From NCBI GenBank assembly GCA_934045075.1, contig OW203730.1, positions 7,638,785 through 7,702,784 of the forward strand: a DNA stretch of 64,000 nt, read 5' to 3'. The stretch is from Yponomeuta sedellus. Its lineage: Eukaryota > Arthropoda > Insecta > Lepidoptera > Yponomeutidae. Each line of letters begins with the position of its first letter. The first letter of the stretch is position 1. Under the pieces are notes generated by a model. The model was given only the letters and a program-made list of their open reading frames with translations. It made no database searches and had not been told where the DNA came from. The translations under genes were made by a program, and so were the position numbers. Below are positions 22,960-32,056 of this stretch, piece by piece.

Positions 22960-23340
22960 TGGTTCCTTTTCTTACTGCTATTACTTCCTTATTGACTAAC
23001 TTTCAAAACACCACCTTCTTTTAACGAAATCCTTTCTATATCATTAGGAAATGACATATATAATGAGTGTCGTGCTTAAAAATCGGCAATTCCTATTACG
23101 TTTATAAGGTACTAGAATTTTGCGAATTAATTAGGACGGTGCAGAGTGAGTAATAGGGATTTTGCTGCTAATGAGACCTCATTAAAACGTTGCCAGACAC
23201 ATGAAGTATATTAATGAGTACAATCATAATTTGGTGATCAGTTGTTGAAGGTGAAACTAAGACATTAGTCTAGGACTCCATCTAATACCAAGGTAAGAAA
23301 TTGTTCCGTTCTTATTCATTCTTATTCTTAGACAATCATC
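22960..23340. other. Flank of gene C, no gene seen
   Basis: Upstream region of gene C on the minus strand. No clear TATA box was found. Confidence 0.4.
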
Positions 23341-23635
23341 ATCATTCTTAAAAAACCTATTTAATAAAATTTCACTGATGCAGCTCAGTTGGAAAGGGCG
23401 CTGGCACGGATAGCCAGAGATCACGGGTTCAAATCCCGGCATGGGTGGAATTTTTAGCCTCTAAATAGGTTTTTCAAATTGTCCTTAGCACGGGTTAGTG
23501 CATTAAAAATAATATGATCATCATCATCATCATTGACCCCACCGAAGGGCACGGTTCTCTTTCCTGTGGAAGGTACCTATAGGCCCTACTCCACCACAGG
23601 GGCCATGTCCGGATCTTCTTAGACTATAAAATAAG
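23341..23635 (+). repeat. R1 followed by an R6-type fragment
   Basis: 23341-23515 is R1 with its tRNA-like block (GGGCGCTGGCACGGATAGCC, GGGTTCAAATCCC). 23520-23635 is a variant R6 start (CCCCACCGAAGGGCACGG). Confidence 0.75.
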
Positions 23636-24736
23636 TCTCTTAGACAATAAATATAAACTCTTAAGGTAGTGTAATAAATCTATTTTGCGTAGCAGTCTGT
23701 AATAGTATATTTTATTACAAGTGCGGAAAGGCTGTCATTGTAAAGAGTTCCGACAAAATGTCTACCCGAGCCGAGGCGCAGCCGAAGGCGAGGGTTGACA
23801 GTCGGAACAAGTACTGAACGACTATTTTTAATACAGTTGCGAAAAAATTAAACAATTTATTAAAATAAAATTATTTGGAAAATGGAGCCAACCGTAAAAG
23901 AATATAAGCAGAGATTTTTTTTCTTCACCCATTCTAGTAGGCATAGGGAACTATGCTCATACAGCCAAGTCTTCAGTAGAATTTTTTTATTGATATGAAA
24001 TGAAAATGAAATTTAATGAGATGAAATGAAAAAATAACCTATTAATGAAGTAATGAAACAAATTAGTAGCTTCTTTTTAGAAATATACGTATTTGCATGA
24101 ATCATAATTTTTTTCAGATCAGATGTGAATCATAACAATGGGCGTTTTTCCTCACAGATAAATTCTGTAGCAATAACTGTCAAATTCGGTCTATTATCTG
24201 TGGTTTCCTTACTAACCATAGAACAGTGCACGGAGTTTGACAGTGGTTCCAACTATATTTGACATAAGGAAAAATACCCATTCTATGATTTTTTTAGTAG
24301 AAACTTCATGGTTGGTTTTCTTTAATAGACATTATTTGACAGTTGGGAAAGAGAACGCACTAGTGCGGGAAAGGTAAAAAAAAGCACTAGTGTGTAATAG
24401 CCCATATCCCGCACGGTATACGTCCCTGCGATACGCCACTTTTTGAGCAACTGTATTGAAATAGTTATAATTACACAACCAGGGTGGTAATACAAAGAAA
24501 TGCCGAGATCGGAGAAGTTTGCGGCCCGATCTGCAAGCGAGGGACGTGAATATGCGATCGAGAGCTTTCTCTTATTACCTTCCGTGTTGTGTACATCTTT
24601 TTATGTCTACACTTGGCCAGAAAGCGGCTTTTACGTACGCGCAGCGTGCGGAAAAAGCCACTTTATTGCCAGGTGTGGCATAAAAACTATTTTCGTTTTT
24701 AATAGAGTGTGTAGTTTGCTCGTTACAGCAAATACT
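23636..24736. other. Intergenic, no gene seen
   Basis: A CG-rich patch near 23760-23810 and paired AGTGCGGGAAAGG / AGTGCGG-like motifs (23722 and 24360) suggest an old repeat that I cannot delimit. The 111-codon frame at 24500-24835 runs into Helitron-like sequence and has no family features. Confidence 0.4.
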
Positions 24737-24951
24737 ATAGTACACATCCTACTAATATTATATAAGTGTAAAAAGTGTGTATATATGGAAGTTTATTACT
24801 CATTCACATCAGAACGGCTGAACGGTTTAAAATGAAATTCGACACAGAGATAGATTATAGTCTGGAATAGCATATAAAACTATTTTTTATCCCGGAAAAA
24901 TACACTTAAAAATTTCTTCGCGAACGAAATCGTGGGCAGCAGCTGGTAATT
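24737..24951 (+). repeat. Helitron-like element end
   Basis: Has AACGGCTGAACGGTTT (compare AGCAGCTGAACCGATTTCG elsewhere) and ends GCAGCAGCTGGT, a damaged CAGCTAGT end. Confidence 0.45.
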
Positions 24952-25003
24952 CATATATACTAAGAAGTTAACTATAAATAATATTTACTTACTTTCAATG
25001 CAG

Positions 25004-26570
25004 ATGCCTCGTGTCAGTATCATATTAGCAGTCATCTGCTGTGCTTTCTACGTCCAGGCAACCCAATCAGCCCACCGACAATATGACCATATCAACCCAG
25101 TAAGTACCCACCTGTAACTTGAAAAACAGATTAAAAGCTAGGTAAAAAATTCGATTCCCCAAAATAATTCCCAATAATTTAGCACTTTAAGTGGACTTCA
25201 TGTTAAGATAAGAATATTCTATATTATACACAGGAGAAAATAACAAATCTATAGTTTAAAAGAATCGCTGAATGTGTTGGTAAGCGCAAATCTCGAGAGC
25301 AGCTGAACCGATTTCGCTAATTCTTTTATTAGAATATTCCTTGAAGTACGAGGATGGTTCTTAAGAAGAGAATTTTTTTAAAAATCAAAGAATTGACTGT
25401 TATTTGGTACGAAGTTCGCTGGGTCAGCTAGTCTAAACTATAAAAATGAAACGCTGAATGTGTTGGTAAGCGCAAATCTCGAGAGCAGCTGAACCGATTT
25501 CGCTAATTCTTTTTTTAGAATATTCCTTGAAGTACGAGAAGGGTTCTTACGGAAAAAAATAATAATAAAGAATCAAGTGTTAGGCGGTACGAAGTTCGCT
25601 GGATCAGCTAGTACTAAATAACTACAAAGGTACATGGTACAATTGGCGGCCTTATTGCTAAACGCAATATCTTCCAGACAACCTTGCGATGGAAAGTTGC
25701 TGAACGAAATTGGAAAGACGGACAGGCTATGCCAATTCGAATATTAACACATTACTATACTTAGTAATAATACACTAACATACCTTAACGTTAACATACT
25801 CCTATTAATTTTCAGGATACTCCTTCATATGAACTTCTAAAACCAGATGATAGTCAATACGTAGATGACCTAGAGGAAGAAGATGACAACTTTTCTTTAT
25901 CAATTAGTGAGGTAAGAAACTAGATATATCCATCCTTCACACATTTTTCTCGTAATCAGATAACGACATTACAAATTGTATCAACAAGAACATGAAGGTG
26001 AACAATGACTAATGAGTCTAATAAGACTGAAAAAAAATAATTGCAATGTTTCCAAATCCAGATCTAATACGATTGTAAAAAGCAGGGTGAAATGTATGCC
26101 AGGAACTTTGGCATAGCATTAATTTTGAAATAAGAACAAAAATATCTACCTAATGCCCGCGCTACCACTGAAATTCATTGAGTTAAGACATCTTCGTCCT
26201 TATTTCAATGCTGACAAGGGTCTCTCCGTGGGACAAGTGTGACGCACGTTTAAAATTCCCGTCATGTGGTTTTCGAATATAGAACGGATTCTCTTTTTCT
26301 TTTCAACTTATTTTTTTTTTGTTGCAGGGAGTGGTGTCTTTAGTAAAATGTTTACTTTTCTCGGTGGCCTCTAAGGTTGCTGCTTTGGTTTTTGGCGGCA
26401 TAGCAGCGTTGGCTCTTTGTAAACTTACTCCTTTGTGCACTACCGTTAGGCAAAAATGCAGCAGCGTGCAAGAGTTCAAATCACTATTTACACCAGAACG
26501 TTTGAATGTGGCTTCTGATATCTTGAAAAAGGCTGTTGATAGATATTCTAGTTTAAAAAAAGAAGTCTGA
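25004..26570 (+). CDS. Gene D: secreted hydrophobic CX5C protein
   Basis: Three exons, 25004-25099, 25816-25911 and 26328-26570, all phase 0 with GT-AG introns, give 144 residues. The ATG abuts an acceptor (ATGCAG|ATG). Residues 1 to about 22 form a signal peptide (MPRVSIILAVICCAFYVQA). Exon 2 is strongly acidic (a run of D/E at about 49-56). Exon 3 starts at once with the hydrophobic segment (65-94) and the signature G87..C95-KLTPL-C101. It has two extra cysteines (72 and 109), then TPERL and KAVDRYS. An upstream leader exon is implied but not located. Function unknown; the acidic linker is the main difference from its paralogues. Confidence 0.83.
25262..25612 (+). repeat. Two tandem Helitron-like ends (R7) in intron 1 of gene D
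   Basis: Two similar units (25262-25431 and 25446-25612) each run from CGCTGAATGTGTTGGTAAGC through GAGAGCAGCTGAACCG to GGTACGAAGTTCGCTGG and TCAGCTAGT. The CTAG|T end is Helitron-like. Confidence 0.7.
25615..25800 (-). repeat. Retroposon tail fragment in intron 1 of gene D
   Basis: Shares GTACAATTGGCGGCCTTATT and CTTCCAGACAACC with 15870-15910. Confidence 0.6.
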
Positions 26571-26603
26571 AGTGAATTTCATTAATTTTATGGCAATGCC
26601 TTC

Positions 26604-26609
26604 AATAAA
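26604..26609 (+). terminator. Polyadenylation signal of gene D
   Basis: AATAAA 34 bp after the stop codon; another lies near 26673. Confidence 0.6.
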
Positions 26610-26859
26610 TGACTGTGATAAAGTAAATTATGATGTTTCCAAGGAAATTATATATGTGTTTTTGTTTTTGTAAATAAAAAAAATGTTTTTAATTTTTTCA
26701 CACTCTTTAGATTCTATGTAGTGGTCAAGCCTGAAGAAGAAGAAGACCTAACCTCTCTTGCCAGCAACTTTTGTCATCATATAATTGACACACTGTAAGC
26801 ATTTCTCCTTGGGACGGCATTCCAAAGCTCGCGTTTCGTTTTGACATATAGTAGATCCT

Positions 26860-26958
26860 TACACTACTTTTTATTTTTAATGCTGGTACGGATAGCCAGA
26901 GGTTGCGGGTTCGAATCCCGGCATGGGTGAAATTTTTAGCCTCTAAATAGGTTTTTAA
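26860..26958. mobile_element. Short R1 insertion with inverted left end
   Basis: Only 99 bp, flanked by a 14-bp direct repeat ATATAGTAGATCCT (26846-26859 and 26959-26972). The left about 22 bp are R1 on the minus strand (TACACTA..TTTTTATTTTTAATG) and the rest is the distal tRNA-like half on the plus strand. Confidence 0.88.
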
Positions 26959-26972
26959 ATATAGTAGATCCT

Positions 26973-27387
26973 CTTCAGTGGCAGCCTTTTCCTACAAATT
27001 TTATGCAGACGTCTGTGGCATCTCAAATACTAGGTTAAAATATTACGTCTAATTCTAAACAAACTCGCTTTATAATACTTAGACCGCAATTTGCAAAATA
27101 CTCTCGCGTGTCGAAGACAGAATATCTGCTCATTGTAACAGTCTTCTTTGTCCCGTTCACCCTTTTGTAAACAAGCCTTATCTTTGGCTTGTGTCTTGTA
27201 TTCTTCGCAAACCCGTGGCAGTATACATTGAGGACAAAGAAACTATTTTTAATTATTATTGAACATAGCTGATAACGATGAAAACAGAAAACAATGATTG
27301 CTCAAAGGCAGATGACCTAATCGTGTTCTTTACCTGCCTCACACTATACTTGGACTTGGATTGTACAAATCACTAAATAAGTAAATA
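26973..27387. other. Intergenic, no gene seen
   Basis: No gene or recognised repeat. Confidence 0.45.
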
Positions 27388-27620
27388 TTCATGGACATAA
27401 TATTACACAGATCTCGTTAGCCCCAAACTAAGTAGAACTAAAAGACTTATGTTACAGGTGCTAACCTCACGATAAATTTAATACAATAAATACAAAGATA
27501 CCATCCAAGACCCGATACAAACTAGAAAAAATCATTTCCTAGTTTGACCCGGCCGGGGATCGAACCCAAGACCTTCGGTTTTACAGTCAGCGTGCAAAAC
27601 CGCTGCGCCACCGATGCCGT
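27388..27620 (-). repeat. R2 SINE, near full length
   Basis: Reverse-strand R2 with intact B box (complement of GGGGATCGAACCC) and head complement CGCTGCGCCACCGA. Confidence 0.85.
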
Positions 27621-28329
27621 CAAACTATTTGGCTATTGGACTATTGGCAATAAGCCCTTGTATGAAACATCAGCGAAAGCATGCACCATGCTAACATCCC
27701 GCATATTGTCGGAATTGCCTCTGTGGCCTTTGTATTTACCTCGTGCCAGCTATAATATTGGGTAAACTCCAGGGTAACGGTCAAGCCAGATGTTACGTTT
27801 TACGACGCAAGTTTTAAGTCTATCAATGCATATTTTTTGTGTCGGCATGTGGACACTGCGTCCGTCTATATGAGATGAAATAAAAAGAGTTTGGTGGTTA
27901 GATCCGTACGTCAGCATACGTCATACGAGATCCTACAACTATATTTATTTCCATGCACTCTACTCAATTACGTTACAGTGACTTTGCAAATTAAATATAA
28001 AGTCTCATTGCGCTGTTCACTGATTATAGTCCTGTTTAGTCTATTTGACCATTTATTTAAAATCGATGCAATAATGTCACAAACATCCACACTAATATGT
28101 AGAAATATATCTGTTTGTATGGCATGTAAATATATTACGTCCTGAGGAAAGACAAGCTATATTTCAAACTACCCCCAAAAATTTGTCACTATGCTAATGT
28201 CGCAGTCGCAGGCATAGAAAAAAGAGGAAGTCGAATGAAAACTATACATTGGATTACGTATTTAATCATATTCCATCCTTCATACAACTGTTGGTCAATC
28301 TTGGACACTGAATTATTCTTCTCGCTCAA
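27621..28329. other. Intergenic, no gene seen
   Basis: The open frames here lack any recognisable feature. Confidence 0.45.
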
Positions 28330-28500
28330 TAAAATAAAATTTTATTATATCTTAAGCTCTAGAAATAATTAAAACAGTTTTTATACGGATTTTGGCTCTT
28401 TTATTAAATTTTTACAATTTTCCGACGTTTCGGCACTTTTTCAGGTGCCGTGGTCCCGGTTGACTGAGGTGACGGGCGTCTTTTAGTTTTAATTATGTCT
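28330..28500 (-). repeat. Possible Penelope-like element fragment
   Basis: On the minus strand it contains GGCACCTGAAAAAGTGC followed by CGAAACGTCGG. Such a hairpin plus CGAAACGTC is a pattern I associate with Penelope-like elements and their degraded hammerhead motifs. A similar CGAAACGTCGGGAATTAAGT is at 48691-48710. The full ribozyme core is absent. Confidence 0.3.
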
Positions 28501-29000
28501 ACTGCTCGTGTTAACTTTAGAAAAAACTCTATAAATAAGTTTATCTTAGCAATGCCTTGACCAGGGCCTATAATGTGAGACTTAAAACATGTGTCACAAT
28601 ATTGTATTATATCATTAAGATCGCTAATAAATGAATATAAATATGAATATGGAATAATACTATTATTTCACGTTTTCACTAATGCATACAGCCTAATAGA
28701 AAAACTGTACGCAGACGCCCTTTGTCAACGAAAGCATACGCCATGTACTTTTCTTCTGATGTCCTCTTATCGGGCTATTGCAGTTGAGCACTTTCAATTA
28801 AACCGATTTGCACCTTATCTAGGATTTCTTATCTATACAGTCAGGTGGTAAAAAACCGGCACCGGCGCCGTTCAACCTGCCAGTATCACGGATGACTTCA
28901 TCCGAAATCCTACAGCTCCAACCAGAAAAAGAAATAAAAGTTTTTGATACTAAAACATCCTTCGATTGCCTGCTTTGAAGTTACAAATACCTTCGAGAAC

Positions 29001-29228
29001 ATGGGCAATATAAAAAGCAAAAAAGTGAAGATTAGCGAGCCGGATGATAAAGGAATAGAAGAAAATAGAGGGAGGATAGATTCTCTTAAGAGTGACATCT
29101 CTGAAGCCTCGAACAACAAGGGACACTACACTAAAAGTAGGTGGAGCGACGGAGGTGATCATATCGATGATGAAATTGGTGATAACGCGAGTAGTGCGTC
29201 AACTGTGGAGGCGTTAGATCAAAAGTGA
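29001..29228 (+). CDS. Candidate small N-myristoylated protein
   Basis: Single open frame of 75 residues beginning MGNIKSKKVK. This fits the N-myristoylation pattern M-G-x-x-x-S-K, and the basic patch could help membrane binding. The rest is hydrophilic, rich in Asp, Glu, Lys and Ser, and probably disordered. A longer reading from 28944 exists, but the ATG at 29001 gives the functional-looking N-terminus. AATAAA occurs near 29424. There is no homologue I recognise, no intron and no clear promoter, so it may be a real small gene, a terminal exon or chance. Confidence 0.35.
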   Translation: MGNIKSKKVKISEPDDKGIEENRGRIDSLKSDISEASNNKGHYTKSRWSDGGDHIDDEIGDNASSASTVEALDQK

Positions 29229-29456
29229 CATCAATACGTGTTTAAAGCTGTGTATACGATTTTGTTTTTCATGGAACATTACACGGAACAATCTGTTTTC
29301 AATGCGCGAAATATGGTTTTTAGTTCACTTTACTTATAAACAAATATGTTTTTCGCATGGAAAACGTGTTTTTGTTTGTGATGATTTTAGCAGGAGCTGC
29401 AGCGAGAGTCTTAAGTTTAAAAAAATAAAACCCGACCGAAAAAACAAGAAAGCCAT

Positions 29457-29823
29457 AGGTTTTTAAATTTGTTCCTTAGCACGGGTTAGTGCATTAAAAA
29501 TAAAAATAGTGTAATCATGTTGGTACAGTGATATCGTTCCGATGTTAAACCTAACTGCAAAGTAGGTAGTCGGGGCTGTAAGTATTGCAATTTGCTTAAG
29601 TCAGATGTCGCTGCCTGTACGTAATACAGAGAATATTGTAAAGAGGTTCGAAATTTCACTGATGCCGTGAGTCGCCCATTGGCTCAATTGGTAGAGCGCT
29701 GGTACGGATAGCCAGAGGTTGCGGGTTCGAATCCCGGCATGGGTGAAAAATTTTTAGCCTCTAAATAGGTTTTTTAAATTTGTTCCTTAGCACGGGTTAG
29801 TGCATTAAAAATAAAAATAGTGT
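29457..29823 (+). mobile_element. R1 element with clear target duplication
   Basis: A 367-bp insertion between copies of an 11-bp direct repeat AAGAAAGCCAT (29446-29456 and 29824-29834). It starts AGGTTTTTAAATTTGTTCC, holds the tRNA-like block at about 29676-29746, and ends with a second partial unit ending TTAAAAATAAAAATAGTGT. Confidence 0.9.
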
Positions 29824-29834
29824 AAGAAAGCCAT

Positions 29835-31800
29835 GTTTAAAATTATGTTTAATATCACTTTATTACTAACTTATTTGCATGTAAAATACAATTACTTGAA
29901 AAAATATTAATAACATCTAGTACGAGCTGAAATAGAAAACATAGCTTTTTGGTCTACACTCAGACTGTTCCTTAAGTTGACCACAAACAATAACAAATTT
30001 AAACAATAAGCGAACGTAATTACTGTGGCTCTTGACTTAGCTGAAGTCGGGTAAAAATTACTGTTTTCTATGTAAGATATGAATCTCGCATGACTGTTAA
30101 CAATTGAATTGATTCATATTTATGCCACTTCTGTCATGTGTTAGCTATACCGCGTCTGAATTTTTATGCTTGTATTCATTAACATATCAGTCAGTCAGTA
30201 GACCTGTTTTTATAATAAATATGTTTGTAAAGACGTGCTCAGTCTCATTTAACGTCTTCCGGTAAAATCGCGTGTTTAGTGATAGAAAATTAAGCTGCAA
30301 ATATGTCATGGTCGACTGCTAATCTTAACCCAAAAGTTCCTGTGAATGAAAAAAGGAAAAAGAATATATATATAAATATTGTTATGGATACTTACATCAT
30401 TTGAGAAAAGATAGATACTGTAACTCGAAATATATTATATACAGGAAATAATATAATACAGAGAATATTGTACAGAGGTTCGAAATTTCGCCGATGCCAC
30501 TTGCCCATAGCTCAGTTGGGAGCATGGCCATGGGTGGAGTTTATAGCGTCTAAATAGGTTTTTAAAATTGTCCTCAGCACGGCATAGTGCAACATAAAGA
30601 ATATAATATTCTAGAACATATAAAATGGCTACAAATTTAGATCTTTCACTGAAAAAAGCCACCTTTTAGAACTATAGAGTATAACAGTGTCATTTATAAA
30701 AACGTGACTGCTCAAAAATACTTCCTAGATGCAGTTCAAATAGTCTGTGATGGAGTTTTTCCCTTTATCACAGACTGGTTAAGCTGCAATTGAGGAGTGT
30801 TTTCAAGAATCGTGTCTTTACAAATGAAATTGTGTAGAGTTTTAAAAAGTAACATCAATAAGACAATATATCCTGGAACAGTAACAAACCGTTGCGTGGC
30901 GGCAGGCGTGCCTTAAATCGTTATTAGAGAGAAAAGGATTATTAAATGGATTTAATGGTAACTGCATATTTTTTTTCTTTCTTTGTCCGCATTTTTTAGT
31001 ACATATTGAAATAATTTATTGTATTTTATTTTACGGTGTGCACACAATAAAGAATATTCTATCTTTCTGTTTCGCAGATCCTTAAACTAAACACAGATCA
31101 TGATGAAAAACGTTTTTTTTAGATTTGATTATGTACGTCTACCATTTGTGTTCCAAAGAGATTCGATAACAATTAATTAAGCATTTGATAAGCTTAATAA
31201 TACACTTCAACATAAAATGAAAAGATTTTTTTTTGCGAATCCTTCGGAAACTCAAATAAAAATGCATCTCAGTCTATGAATATGTACATAAAAAATGTAT
31301 ACCCTATACAGTAAGTTTTAACTGGTTAATCACTTGCGATTTATTCGCGTTGTCATAATAGGCTGTTTGAAATTTCCTTTACGCCATTTTTCTCCAAAAT
31401 TCACAAAGCCACCTAAAAATGATCTGGCGAACTCTAGAACAACATAATCCGTCAAACAGTTCTGAAACTACTGACTTCGTATAAAGTGATGAACGGTCCT
31501 GAAATTACACGTTACTCGCTATAATCTACTAAGGCCTATTTGACCTTACTGCGTTGAAGTGTTTAACAAGCCATGGAGATACTTGGTCACCCTGACTAGG
31601 CACTGCTTCTAATAGCTACATACATGGTAGTTACCCCAGTGCTGTATGGATGCTATATAGCTCACGTATAGCTCCTATCAACGATGGTTTCTATGGCTAC
31701 TAGTGCCATAACAGTCGTGTCACTAGCATTGATGCCATTTGTGTGATTTATGCTTTACGAATAAGTCAATAATACTGTTTCCTAACAGCTTGATTAGCTT
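29835..31800. other. Intergenic, no gene seen; R1 fragment at 30462-30600
   Basis: AT-rich. A damaged R1 (GCCCATAGCTCAGTTGGGAG, lacking most of the anticodon-arm region) lies at 30462-30600. 31045-31070 is a retroposon-type tail. Nothing else identified. Confidence 0.5.
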
Positions 31801-31809
31801 TTTATTTCG

Positions 31810-32056
31810 CGCAGTTGAATCGGCTAGTGTTTTTCGAGTTGGGTCCGATTATCGGTGAAATTGTGCTCGATTTGATTTTTTTGTTAAAACGGGGTAACTA
31901 CTCTAGAGTAGTTTATTATACATTCATTCAAACTGGGGCAATGTATGGACAAAACTGTCGTTGAAAAAGTTAAGTCGGCAAAGTTAGTGTGAGTGGTTCT
32001 AAAACGTGAAAAAATAAGTGTTTTTTTTGTTAATTTGATTTTTGTTTTGTCCGAAA
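31810..32056 (+). promoter_or_regulatory. Proposed leader region of the GST gene
   Basis: The signal-peptide exon begins coding at 32057. Upstream, GCGCAGTTGAATCGG near 31812 has an initiator-like CAGT, but no TATA box is evident. Placement is tentative. Confidence 0.3.

Noticed and set aside
24500..24835. 111-codon open frame
   Set aside because: No domain or signal features, and its end runs into Helitron-like sequence.
28425..28480. Hammerhead ribozyme
   Set aside because: CGAAACGTC is present but the CUGAUGA core and paired stems are not complete.
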